The notes below the pieces were generated by a model. It was not told the DNA's origin. It was given only the letters and a program-made list of their open reading frames with translations, and did not search any database. A DNA stretch of 64,000 nt, from the NCBI RefSeq assembly GCF_047121295.1, contig NZ_CP139447.1, positions 2,976,001-3,040,000 of the forward strand, given 5' to 3'. This document shows, piece by piece, positions 8,093 through 15,892 of this stretch. Position 1 is the stretch's first letter, and each line of letters begins with the position of its first letter. The stretch comes from Longispora sp047121295. Its GTDB lineage: Bacteria > Actinomycetota > Actinomycetes > Mycobacteriales > Micromonosporaceae. Both the position numbers and the translations under genes were made by a program.

Positions 8093-8202
8093 GCGCCCCG
8101 CGCCGGACCCGACATGGCGGCGCGCCCCGGGCCCGGTCCGACACGGCGGCGCGCCCCGGGCCAGGCCAGACACGGCGGCGCGCCCGCCAGGCCCGATAAG
8201 GC
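8093..8202. repeat. Imperfect GC-rich tandem repeat
   Basis: About four copies of a unit of 26-29 bases built on GACACGGCGGCGCGCCCCGG, between two convergent genes. Units differ by small changes and indels. No protein is encoded. Confidence 0.65.
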
Positions 8203-8229
8203 GGCGCGCCCCCGGACCGGGGGCGCGCC
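8203..8229. terminator. Hairpin between convergent genes
   Basis: GGCGCGCCCCC (8203-8213) and GGGGGCGCGCC (8219-8229) form an 11-bp perfect stem around GGACC, seven bases past the end of the phospholipase gene on the minus strand. It can also stop the plus-strand esterase transcript. Confidence 0.7.
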
Positions 8230-8235
8230 GGCCGT

Positions 8236-10728
8236 TCACAGGCCCAGTGGGGTCACCGCCGCCGCCGACGTCCACGGGCCCCGGTTCCCGGCCTCGGTGA
8301 GCGCCCGGAACCGCACGTACCGCCCGGTCACCGCCGCCGGGAAGGTCACCGTCTTCGTCGCGGCGGTGTCCGCGAAGGTGCCGGTGGCCGCCACCGTCCA
8401 CGTCGTCCCGTCGACGCTGGTCGCGACCTCGTACTGGCCGACCCGGCCGTTGGAGCCGCCGTCCTGGCGCGGGGTGTAGGTCAGCCCGGTGAGGGACTTC
8501 GACGCGCCGGCGTCCAACTGCAGCTCGTGCGGCAGGGGAGCGGTGGCCGAGGACCACTGGGTGTGCCAGATCGTCGCGTTGTCGCCGTCGACGGCGTTGA
8601 CGGCCGCGCCGTTCTCGCCCACAGTCTCCTGGCTGTCGAAGTACTTCACGGTCACCGGGAGCGGCCCGGGGACCGGGGTCGCCGTGCCGAACGCCGGGTC
8701 GGAGGTCGACGGCGCGCCGGTCTCCATGTGCCCGGCGAACCGGCGGAGGAACCCGTCGGTGGTGTTCGCCGTCGCGGTCAGGTCGTACCAGTTGCCGGCC
8801 GCCGTGACGGTCCACGAGTCGGTGACCGTCGCGCCCGCGTTGACGGTGTACGTCCACGGCCCGTCGGCGCGGTACCGGTTGGCCTTCACCGTGACGGTGC
8901 ACGCCTTGGTGCCGGCGTTCCTCATGTCCAGGTAGACCCTGCCCTCGGTCGGTGCGTAGCGCAGGGCGACCTCCGGGTTGGCGTTGCCGCTGGTGGTGGC
9001 CGTGACCCGGTTGCCGGCGAACTGGCGGAGGAACCCGTTCGGGCCGATCGCGGTCACGTCGTAGGAGCCGGTCGGGGTGCCGGCCGCGATGTAGTCCGAC
9101 AGCGTCTTGCCGGCCTCCACGGTGTACCGCCACGGGCCGTCGGTGCGGAACTGGTTGGCGTACAGGGTGAAGTGCGCCCCGGACGTACCCGTGTTCGCGA
9201 AGTCGATCCAGAACTTGTCGGCCGCGACCCGCCCGGTGGCGGCGAGGGTGTACGGCAGCGCCCGGGCGGGCCGGGTGCCGGACTCCTGGGCCGGCAGGGC
9301 CTGCGTCGCCGGGATGCTCGGCCCCGGCAGCGTCGAGCACTGGGTGTCGGCCCCCGACGGGTAGCCGGCGGTCGACGGCAGCGCCGGCCAGGTGGTGTTC
9401 GGGTTGGCGAAGTCGAACGCGCTGGTCAGGTCGCCGGTGACGGCCCGGCGCCACGCGGAGATGTTCGGCTCGGCCACCCCGAACCGCTTCTCCAGGAACC
9501 GCAGGACCGAGGTGTGGTCGAACACCTCCGAGCACACCCAGCCGCCCCGCGACCAGGGCGAGACGATGATCATCGGTACCCGGAAGCCCAGGCCGATCGG
9601 GCTCCCCGAGCTGATCTCGCCCGTGGTGGACACGGTGGACAGCCCGTTGGAGGACGACGTCGCGGGGACCGGCGGCGGCACGTGGTCGTAGAAGCCGCCG
9701 TTCTCGTCGTAGTTGAGGATGAAGACCGTCTTGGCGTACACGGCCGGGTTCGCCGCGAGCTTGGCCAGCAGCCGCGCGGTCAGGTCCTCGCCGTAGGCCG
9801 GCTTGTAGTTGGCGTGCTCGGACAGGTTGGCCGGGGCGATGATCCAGGAGACCTGCGGCAGCGTACCGGCGGCCACGTCGTCGCCGAACGCCTTGACGAA
9901 GTCCGCCTGCTTGGCGAGCCCCTTCGTGTACAGGGCGCTGGACGTCGAGGCGTTCTTGAAGTTCTTGAACCACGCGAAGGCGTTGTCGTCGAAGTTGTCG
10001 TTCTCCTGGTACACCTTCCAGCTGACCCCGGCCGCCTCCAGCCGCTCGGCGTAGGTGGTCCAGGTGAAGCCGGCCGCCGGCTCGGTGTTGTCCAGCACGG
10101 CGGACTGGCCGACGGACAGCCCGTTGGAGCCGGTGAACAGGTGCAGCCGGTTCGGGTTGGTCTGGGTGAACGTCGACTGGAAGTTGTGGTCGCAGATCGT
10201 GAACGCGTCGGCGAGGGAGTAGTAGAACGGCAGGTCGGCCCGGGTGAACGTGCCCATGCCCAGCCCGGGGGTGCGCGCGGTGTTCCACGCGTCGTACTTG
10301 CCGTTGTTGTAGATCGCGATGTCGGTGGAGTAGTTCATCGCCGGGGCGTTGGCGCAGATCGCCGACGTGGTGCCGGTGTTCATCCGGAACGGCAGGATGT
10401 ACCCGTCGGGGTTGGACGGGTACGGCTGGTGGAACACCGACCTCCCGCTGGGCAGCCGGATCGCGGTCGGGTCGGCGAAGCCGCGTACCCCGCGCATGGT
10501 GCCGTAGTAGTGGTCGAAGGCCCGGTTCTCCTGCATGAAGATGACGACGTGCTCGACGTCGGCGATCGTGCCGGTGGCCGTCGTCGCGGCCTGGGCGGGC
10601 GCGGCGGTGACCGCGTCGGCGACGCCGATCCCGGGCAGCGCGGTGGCCGCGGCGACGCCGGCCGCCCCCGCCGTCATGCCGAGAACGCGCCGACGACTGA
10701 CCGTCGACTGGGGGTTGTGTTCTTCCAC
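8236..10728 (-). CDS. Phosphocholine-specific phospholipase C (Tat-exported) with discoidin domain
   Basis: 830 residues. Tat signal TVSRRRVLGMTAGAAG at the N-terminus. The catalytic phosphoesterase domain runs to about residue 450: HVVIFMQENRAFDHYYGT (metal and Thr/Asn region), DGYILPFRMNTGTT, ADAFTICDHNFQS, SWIIAPANLSEHA, FILNYDENGGFYDHVPPP and the RVPMIIVSPWSRGGWV block, all hallmarks of bacterial phospholipase C / AcpA. Two C-terminal DUF756-type repeats (FHLYANQFRTDGPW and KANRYRADGPWTYTV) and then an F5/8-type discoidin domain (about 690-830) follow. The discoidin tail is an addition to the usual architecture. GTG 10728 has GGGAGG five bases upstream. Confidence 0.9.
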   Translation of the reverse strand: MEEHNPQSTVSRRRVLGMTAGAAGVAAATALPGIGVADAVTAAPAQAATTATGTIADVEHVVIFMQENRAFDHYYGTMRGVRGFADPTAIRLPSGRSVFHQPYPSNPDGYILPFRMNTGTTSAICANAPAMNYSTDIAIYNNGKYDAWNTARTPGLGMGTFTRADLPFYYSLADAFTICDHNFQSTFTQTNPNRLHLFTGSNGLSVGQSAVLDNTEPAAGFTWTTYAERLEAAGVSWKVYQENDNFDDNAFAWFKNFKNASTSSALYTKGLAKQADFVKAFGDDVAAGTLPQVSWIIAPANLSEHANYKPAYGEDLTARLLAKLAANPAVYAKTVFILNYDENGGFYDHVPPPVPATSSSNGLSTVSTTGEISSGSPIGLGFRVPMIIVSPWSRGGWVCSEVFDHTSVLRFLEKRFGVAEPNISAWRRAVTGDLTSAFDFANPNTTWPALPSTAGYPSGADTQCSTLPGPSIPATQALPAQESGTRPARALPYTLAATGRVAADKFWIDFANTGTSGAHFTLYANQFRTDGPWRYTVEAGKTLSDYIAAGTPTGSYDVTAIGPNGFLRQFAGNRVTATTSGNANPEVALRYAPTEGRVYLDMRNAGTKACTVTVKANRYRADGPWTYTVNAGATVTDSWTVTAAGNWYDLTATANTTDGFLRRFAGHMETGAPSTSDPAFGTATPVPGPLPVTVKYFDSQETVGENGAAVNAVDGDNATIWHTQWSSATAPLPHELQLDAGASKSLTGLTYTPRQDGGSNGRVGQYEVATSVDGTTWTVAATGTFADTAATKTVTFPAAVTGRYVRFRALTEAGNRGPWTSAAAVTPLGL

Positions 10729-10894
10729 GGTTGCCTCCCGGATGTACCGCTGGCTGGTCGCCCGGAATTAGACAGTCCCCTATGGTTACGTGTCTATAGA
10801 AGGCCGGTGAACGGCAGAAGCGCGCACATACGCGCACAAGATCGCGCAGGATCTGCTATTGGTTCAGACCATTCGCGCACGCGTGTGCGAGTTC

Positions 10895-10910
10895 TGTGAC
10901 TCAGATCACG
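10895..10910. promoter_or_regulatory. CRP/FNR-type operator candidate
   Basis: TGTGA (10895-10899), six bases, TCACG (10906-10910): one mismatch from the CRP consensus TGTGA-N6-TCACA. It lies in the divergent region between the phospholipase C gene and the lipoprotein gene, so it could act on either. The same region also has TAGACA/TGTCTA as an inverted repeat (10769-10774, 10791-10796) and a PHO-like unit GTTCACCGGCC on the minus strand at 10812-10802. Confidence 0.35.
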
Positions 10911-11025
10911 GCTCCTGATCGGACGGTCGGATCGTGCCGCGCCGGATCCTTTGCCCCGGCTTCGCCCGGTCGGGGTGACGTGAATCCGACCGCCATTTCC
11001 GGGAACCCGGTGTCACGCTGCATCC

Positions 11026-11628
11026 ATGAGAGTCAAGGCCCTGCCCCTCGCCGGCCTCGCCGCTGCCGCGCTCACCCTGGTCACCGCGTGCACGCCGGAC
11101 GACCCCGCCACCCCGTCGTCGTCCGGGTCCCCGGCCGCCGGTGCCACCTCGGCCGCCGCCGCGCCCGCCGGTGCGGGCCGCGACCGGTGCCTCACCGGTA
11201 CCTGGAAGGTCGACGTCGCCGACCTCGCCCAGCAGACCGCCGCGAAGGTCGGCCACGGCGCGACCGGCGCCGGCACCGGCACGATCACCCTGGTGTTCGG
11301 CCCGACGATGACCATCAAATACGCCGACGTCATCGCGATCACCAGCCCCCTCAGCGCCGGCCTGACGATGACGAGCACCAACACGTTCACCGGCGAGGCG
11401 ACCAGCACCGACTGGGTGGCCAAGGACGGCAGGCTCGGCGGCACGATGCCGGCGAACACGGTGACCAGCAAGATCGTGACCACGATCAACGGCCGGGAGA
11501 GCCCGACGACCACCACGCCCTTCTCGGGGGCGCTGGACATGTCCGCCGGCCAGCTCGGCTACACCTGCTCGGGGAACGCCGCGACGTTCAGCACCCCGAT
11601 GGTCACCTGGCACCTGACGAAGGCCTGA
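11026..11628 (+). CDS. Lipoprotein of unknown function
   Basis: 200 residues. Signal peptide with lipobox VTAC (Cys at residue 22), then a low-complexity Ser/Pro/Ala linker to about residue 50, then a beta-rich domain that starts DRCLTGTWKVDVADLAQQ and ends YTCSGNAATFSTPMVTWHLTKA. Repeated T-rich strands suggest a lipocalin-like or beta-barrel fold with one disulfide between the two remaining cysteines. No family assigned. Similar lipoproteins are common in actinomycetes and usually sit at the outer face of the membrane. Confidence 0.65.
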   Translation: MRVKALPLAGLAAAALTLVTACTPDDPATPSSSGSPAAGATSAAAAPAGAGRDRCLTGTWKVDVADLAQQTAAKVGHGATGAGTGTITLVFGPTMTIKYADVIAITSPLSAGLTMTSTNTFTGEATSTDWVAKDGRLGGTMPANTVTSKIVTTINGRESPTTTTPFSGALDMSAGQLGYTCSGNAATFSTPMVTWHLTKA

Positions 11629-11654
11629 GCCCCGGCCGACCGGACCGCGCCGCG

Positions 11655-11683
11655 CGCCCCGGCGGCCGATGGAGGCCGGGGCG
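11655..11683 (-). terminator. Hairpin at the distal end of GGTTACGG copy 2
   Basis: CGCCCCGGC (11655-11663) pairs with GCCGGGGCG (11675-11683). It overlaps the 3' part of the element, so the element and a terminator-like stem are combined here between two convergent genes. Confidence 0.45.
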
Positions 11684-11720
11684 GGTGTCGCCGTAACCGG
11701 AAAAAGGTCTTCAGGTTTGA
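11666..11720 (-). repeat. GGTTACGG element, copy 2
   Basis: Minus strand, about 100 bases past the end of the ion-channel gene. Reads TCAAACC, a longer loop, then GGTTACGGCGACACCCGCCC and CGGCCTCCATCGG. The 5' stem here is AACC/GGTT with a 15-base loop, longer than in the other copies. Confidence 0.75.
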
Positions 11721-11821
11721 CCTGCCACGGGACCGGTCCGTGCACGCAACGGCCTGGCCCCGGTCCGTCCGCCCGGGCCTGGCCCCGCTGCGTCCGGGGC
11801 GGCCTCCCGCGCCGGGCGGGG

Positions 11822-12709
11822 TCAGGCGTCCGCCCGGTCCAGTTCCCGCTCCGCCTCGGCCACCGCCAGCTCCGCCTCGATCTCCGTGATGGACACCCGC
11901 AGCGCGGCGAGCCGTTCGGCGAGCGGCGGCGGACCGGTCGCCGCGATTGGGTCGACCGGCGGGGCCGGGGCCGGCGGCGCGGGCTCCTCGTTCTCGGCGA
12001 GCTCGATGGTGCGCGCCTCGTCGAGGGAGTTGAGCACCACGCCCAGCAGGATGTTCACCATCAGGAAGCCGGCGAGGAGCACGAAGGACACGAAGTACAG
12101 GACGGTCCACGGGTAGACGTCCATCCCGGCGCGCACCGTGTCGGTCAGGTTGTCGAACACCATGAGGAAGAACAGGGTGAGGACGGCGCGGCCGATCGAG
12201 CCGTACTGCTCCGGCAGCGCCTCGCCGAACAGCATCCAGCCGAGCATCCCGTACAGGAACAGCATGATCATGCCCAGTACGAACAGGCTCGCGGCCCCGG
12301 GCAGGCTCCGCCACACCGCGCGGGCGAGGATCCGCATGGTGGGGAAGATCCGGATCACCCGCAGCACCCGGGCGAGCCGGGCCAGCCGGAGCAGGGTGGC
12401 GTTCTCGCGGATCCCGGGCGTGAAGGCGAGCAGTACCACGATCAGGTCGAAGATGTTCCACGGGTTGGTGAAGAAGTCCTGTGGCCGGGTGCCGCAGGCG
12501 ACGAACCGGATCAGCAGCTCGAGCACGAAGAACGTCAGGCAGGCCGTGTCCATGAACTCCAGCACCGGCCCGAACGCCGCGACGGCACCCTGGTAGGTCT
12601 CGAAGGCCAGCACGACCGCGTTGATCACGATGACGGCGGCGCTGACCGTGTGGAACCAGGGCGCCTCGACCGCCTGCGCGCAGACGGCGACGATGCGACG
12701 GATGAGCAT
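11822..12709 (-). CDS. Voltage-gated-type ion channel protein
   Basis: 295 residues with the six-helix plan of bacterial voltage-gated cation channels: S1-S3 to about residue 95, an arginine-rich S4 (LLRLARLARVLRVIRIF), an S4-S5 linker, S5 (ASLFVLGMIMLFLYGMLGWMLF), a pore loop and S6 (VLYFVSFVLLAGFLMVNILLGVVL), then a C-terminal helix likely to form a tetramer coiled coil. The pore loop reads LTLFFLMVFDNLTDTVRAGMD; where sodium channels have T-L-E-S-W there is F-D-N-L-T here, so selectivity cannot be assigned. GGAAGA precedes ATG 12709. Confidence 0.8.
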   Translation of the reverse strand: MLIRRIVAVCAQAVEAPWFHTVSAAVIVINAVVLAFETYQGAVAAFGPVLEFMDTACLTFFVLELLIRFVACGTRPQDFFTNPWNIFDLIVVLLAFTPGIRENATLLRLARLARVLRVIRIFPTMRILARAVWRSLPGAASLFVLGMIMLFLYGMLGWMLFGEALPEQYGSIGRAVLTLFFLMVFDNLTDTVRAGMDVYPWTVLYFVSFVLLAGFLMVNILLGVVLNSLDEARTIELAENEEPAPPAPAPPVDPIAATGPPPLAERLAALRVSITEIEAELAVAEAERELDRADA

Positions 12710-12883
12710 GGCGGAAATCTTCCGATCTTCGGTGTCGGGGGACGGGGACCGCTCAGACCTACGGAATAGTATGTGATAGTTCGTACCGTTTCGCGTTACC
12801 CCCACGCGCGTCGCCCACCCGCCCGGCCCCGGGCGTGGGCACCCCCGAAATTGGGTCGCCGACCGTCGCGTTCCCGATAATAG

Positions 12884-12911
12884 TTGACTCTGACTAGTCA
12901 GGGCTGAATAC
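12884..12911 (+). promoter_or_regulatory. Promoter and operator of the FAD monooxygenase
   Basis: TTGACT (12884-12889) and GAATAC (12906-12911) with a 16-base spacer put the transcription start at or next to ATG 12919, so a leaderless mRNA is likely. The spacer holds the perfect palindrome TGACTAGTCA (12891-12900), a likely repressor site. Confidence 0.5.
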
Positions 12912-12918
12912 TGGGCGC

Positions 12919-14145
12919 ATGACGCATCCACGCACAGCCCTCGTGATCGGCGGCGGCATCGCCGGCCCCGTCACCGCGCTGGCCCTGCGGAAGGCCGGGA
13001 TCTCCGCGACCGTCCACGAGGCCTACGACAGCCCGGCCGACGGGATCGGCGGCTACCTGAGCATCGCCCCGAACGGGCTGCACGCGCTCGGCGTGCTCGG
13101 CGCCGGCGACGTCGTGCCGGCGATCGGCACCCCGATGCGCTCGATGATCGTGCGGAGCTGGACGGGCAAGCGGCTGGCCGAGTTCGGCGGCGGGCCCGGC
13201 GAGCCGCCGGTCGGCCAGCTCGTCTGGCGGCCGGACCTCTACCGGGCGCTGCACGACGAGGCCGCCCGGGTGGGGATCCGGACCGAGTTCGGCAGGCGGC
13301 TGGTGGGCGCCGAGGAGACCCCGGACGGGGTCACCGCGCACTTCGCCGACGGCAGCACGGCCACGGCGGACCTGCTCATCGGGGCCGACGGCATCCGGTC
13401 GACGGTCCGGTCGCTGATCGACGCGGCGGCGCCGGGGCCCCGGTACACCGGACTGGTCAGTTTCGGGGGGAAGGTCGCCGACACCGGCCTGCCGTCCACC
13501 GACGGCGCCATGCACATGGTGTTCGGCAGAAGAGCCTTCTTCGGGTACCTGGTGGAAGCCGACGGCAGCGCCGGCTGGTTCGTCAACCTGCCGCGCAAGG
13601 TGCCCATGACGCTGGCCGAGGCCCGGGCGGTCCCGGCCGGGGAGTGGCTGCGCGAGCTGCGCGCGGTGTTCGCCGCCGACCGGGTCCCGGCGGCGGACCT
13701 GATCGGGCGCACCAACCCGGCCGAGCTGCTGATCGTCGGCCCGATGGAGGACATCCCGACCGTGCCGACCTGGAGCAGGGGCCGGATGGTGCTGGTCGGC
13801 GACTCCGCGCACGCCACGTCGCCCAGTTCCGGGCAGGGCGCGTCCCTCGCGGTCGAGAGCGCCGTGCAGCTCGCCCGGTGCCTGCGAGACCTGCCCGTCG
13901 ACCGCGCCTTCGCCGCCTACGAGGGGCTGCGCCGGGCCCGGGTCGAACGGATCATCGCGCTGGCCGCGCGGACCAACAGCAACAAGGCCGCCGGGCCCGT
14001 CGCCCGGGTGTTCCGGGACCTGCTGATGCCGGCGATGATGCGGCTGATGGCCAGGCCGGGGCGGATGGACTGGCAGTTCGGGTACGAGATCGACTGGGAC
14101 GCCCCGGTCCCCGACCCGGCCGACCGGGCCCTGGCCGGGGCGTAG
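12919..14145 (+). CDS. FAD-dependent monooxygenase
   Basis: 408 residues of the aromatic-ring hydroxylase (PHBH/TetX-like) family. The N-terminus carries the dinucleotide-binding GGGIAGPVTALALRKAG, the middle has the DLLIGADGIRSTVRSL motif, and the C-terminal half has the second FAD motif GDSAHATSPSSGQGASLAVE. It uses NAD(P)H and O2 to hydroxylate or epoxidise a small molecule. No dedicated partner gene is near; the upstream palindrome suggests inducible control. Resistance by drug modification and catabolism are both possible. Confidence 0.85.
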   Translation: MTHPRTALVIGGGIAGPVTALALRKAGISATVHEAYDSPADGIGGYLSIAPNGLHALGVLGAGDVVPAIGTPMRSMIVRSWTGKRLAEFGGGPGEPPVGQLVWRPDLYRALHDEAARVGIRTEFGRRLVGAEETPDGVTAHFADGSTATADLLIGADGIRSTVRSLIDAAAPGPRYTGLVSFGGKVADTGLPSTDGAMHMVFGRRAFFGYLVEADGSAGWFVNLPRKVPMTLAEARAVPAGEWLRELRAVFAADRVPAADLIGRTNPAELLIVGPMEDIPTVPTWSRGRMVLVGDSAHATSPSSGQGASLAVESAVQLARCLRDLPVDRAFAAYEGLRRARVERIIALAARTNSNKAAGPVARVFRDLLMPAMMRLMARPGRMDWQFGYEIDWDAPVPDPADRALAGA

Positions 14146-14147
14146 CC

Positions 14148-14450
14148 GTGACCGGGGCGGCGGCCGGACCGTCGTGGGACACCATGGACCCACCGGCACT
14201 CGTCGACGCGCACCTCGCGGCGGACGGCCGCTGGGCCTCGCCGACACCGTGGCCGTACCTCGACGCCGGGGCAGGCCGCCCGGTCGCTGCCCGGGCACGA
14301 CGAGGCCGACCGGCCGATCGCGACCCCGACCCTGCGCGCGCACGCCGGTTCCGGCGGTTTCCACGGCACGGCCGATGACCGGCTGGCCCTGCTGGCCGCG
14401 CACCTGGACCCGGCCCCGGGCTCCGGCCGCGAGGTCGTGCGGCGGACCCG
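14148..14450 (+). pseudogene. Possible frameshifted remnant
   Basis: A GTG frame starts at 14148 and begins protein-like (MDPPALVDAHLAADGRWASPTPWPYLDAG) but turns into arginine-rich nonsense after about 14270. Another frame then reads plausibly (DEADRPIATPTLRAH, then FHGTADDRLALLAAHLDPAP). This looks like one small gene broken by a frameshift. No family is recognisable. Confidence 0.3.
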
Positions 14451-14451
14451 G

Positions 14452-14586
14452 CCCGCGTCGAGCCCCGCTCCCGGCCCGCGTCGAGCCCCGCTCCCGGCTC
14501 GCGCCGAGCTCCGAGCCCCGCTCCCGGCCCGCGCCGAGCTCCGAGCCCGGCCCGCGCCGAGCCCCGCTCCCGGCCCGCGCCGGGAG
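14452..14586. repeat. GC-rich tandem repeat downstream of corA
   Basis: Six imperfect copies of a unit near 22 bases built on GCGCCGAGCCCCGCTCCCGG, ending nine bases before the corA stop codon. Noncoding. Confidence 0.6.
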
Positions 14587-14594
14587 CCAGGGGC

Positions 14595-15605
14595 TCAGAT
14601 CCACCGGTTGCGCTTGAACCCCCGGTAGAGCAGCGTCGACAGCACCAGCATGACGGTCAGCATGATCGGGTAGCCGTACCGCCACCGCAGCTCGGGCATG
14701 TACACGAAATTCTGGCCGTAGATCCCCACGACCAGGGTGTTGGTCGACAGGATCGCCACCCATGCCGTGATCTTGCGCATGTCGGCGTTCTCCCGGCTCT
14801 GGATCTGCGCCATGTTCGCCGCCAGGGTGCCGGTCAGCAGCTCGGCGAACCCGTCGGCGCGGTCGGCGACCCGCAGCAGGTTGTCCTCCACATCGCGGAA
14901 GTACTCCTGGATCCGGGGGTCGACCGCGACGAGCTCGCCGCGCACGATCCGGCCCAGCGGCTCGGCGAGCGGGCGCACGGCGCGGCGGAACTCCAGCACC
15001 TCCCGCTTCAGCTTGTACAGCCGCTCGGTCGCGTTGTCGCCCCGGGACCGGGCGGTGTCGAACACCATGAACTCGGCCTCGTCGATGTCGATGGCGATGC
15101 CCTGGCCGGACAGGTTGTACTCGTCGACGATGTGGTCTGCCACCGCGTACAGCACCGCGCTCGGGCCGGCGCGCAGCAGCTCGGGCTCGGCCTCCAGCCG
15201 GCGGCGGACCCCGGTCAAGGGGCTGGCCAGGCCGTGGCGGACCGTGACGACGAATTTCGGCCCGAGGAAGACCATCACCTCGCCGACCTCGATCACCTCG
15301 GTCGGGTCGACGTAGCGGACCGTCTTGAACACCATGAACGCGATGTCGCCGTACACCTCGAGTTTGGCGCGCTGGTGGGCGTTGACCGCGTCCTCCACGG
15401 CCAGGGGGTGCAGCCCGAACTCGGCGGCCACGGCGGCGAGCTGCTCGTTCGTCGGCTCGTACAGGCCGATCCACACGAAACCGTCGGCCACGTCCTGGGC
15501 GCTCTCCAGGGCGGTGTCCAGCGGGATCCGGCCGCCCTTGCGGACCCCGTCCTCGTACAGCGCGCAGTCGACGATCCCCGCCGGGACGTCCTTGTCGTGA
15601 CCCAT
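14595..15605 (-). CDS. corA: CorA-type divalent cation transporter
   Basis: 336 residues. The long soluble N-terminal domain (PLAVEDAVNAHQRAKLEVYGD is a CorA hallmark), a long stalk helix ending at NADMRKITAWVAILS, and two C-terminal membrane helices match CorA. The signature loop between them reads YGQNFVYMPEL; the usual sequence is YGMNFxxMPEL, so the Met of the GMN motif is replaced by Gln. The C-terminal tail FKRNRWI is typical. GGAAGTGAG precedes ATG 15605. It probably carries Mg2+ or Co2+ down the membrane potential. Confidence 0.88.
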   Translation of the reverse strand: MGHDKDVPAGIVDCALYEDGVRKGGRIPLDTALESAQDVADGFVWIGLYEPTNEQLAAVAAEFGLHPLAVEDAVNAHQRAKLEVYGDIAFMVFKTVRYVDPTEVIEVGEVMVFLGPKFVVTVRHGLASPLTGVRRRLEAEPELLRAGPSAVLYAVADHIVDEYNLSGQGIAIDIDEAEFMVFDTARSRGDNATERLYKLKREVLEFRRAVRPLAEPLGRIVRGELVAVDPRIQEYFRDVEDNLLRVADRADGFAELLTGTLAANMAQIQSRENADMRKITAWVAILSTNTLVVGIYGQNFVYMPELRWRYGYPIMLTVMLVLSTLLYRGFKRNRWI

Positions 15606-15675
15606 GCTCACTTCCCGGTCGCTACGGCTAGCCTGGTCGTGGAGGCAACACCCACCATACGTAGGGGACCACGGG

Positions 15676-15807
15676 ATGAGCACCGTCAGGGCGTTCGTGC
15701 GCCGACACGCTGTGCCGCTGGGCATCGCGGTCGTGGCCGCCTGGATCCTGGCCATCGTCCTGATGATCATGGTGCACCCGGTGGCGGGTGGCGGCAGCCC
15801 GGTCTGA
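15676..15807 (+). CDS. Small single-span membrane protein
   Basis: 43 residues: a basic N-terminus (STVRAFVRRHAVP), one strong membrane helix (LGIAVVAAWILAIVLMIMV) and a short outside tail. It is divergent from corA, 70 bases away. Short membrane proteins next to transporters can be regulatory subunits, but nothing here proves that. The coding potential rests on the hydrophobic helix and a GGGGACCACGGG sequence before ATG. Confidence 0.45.
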   Translation: MSTVRAFVRRHAVPLGIAVVAAWILAIVLMIMVHPVAGGGSPV

Positions 15808-15892
15808 CCGCCGCTGTGGCGTAGCGAACAGTCGCGTAGGAAACGCGTCAAGGACCCTGGTGCCGACGGCGTTCCGGGCGCATCGTGACGGG

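Noticed and set aside
8093..8202. CRISPR-like array
   Set aside because: Units are contiguous and imperfect with no unique spacers; it is a minisatellite.
5993..10837. A very long open frame on the minus strand (over 1600 codons), and similar ones at 12898-15474, 43962-47270 and 52495-55521
   Set aside because: They run opposite to or out of frame with genes that have clear domains, have Arg/Pro/Gly/Ala-rich nonsense composition, and exist because stop codons are rare in very GC-rich DNA.
12838..12870. Possible tenth, degenerate copy of the GGTTACGG element (ACCC...GGGT-CGCCGACCG)
   Set aside because: It keeps only the stem and part of the core with several changes; too weak to separate from chance without a model.
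15808..15892. c-di-AMP (ydaO-type) riboswitch before the KimA-like permease
   Set aside because: Only 85 bases are available after the small upstream ORF and none of the conserved riboswitch blocks could be recognised.
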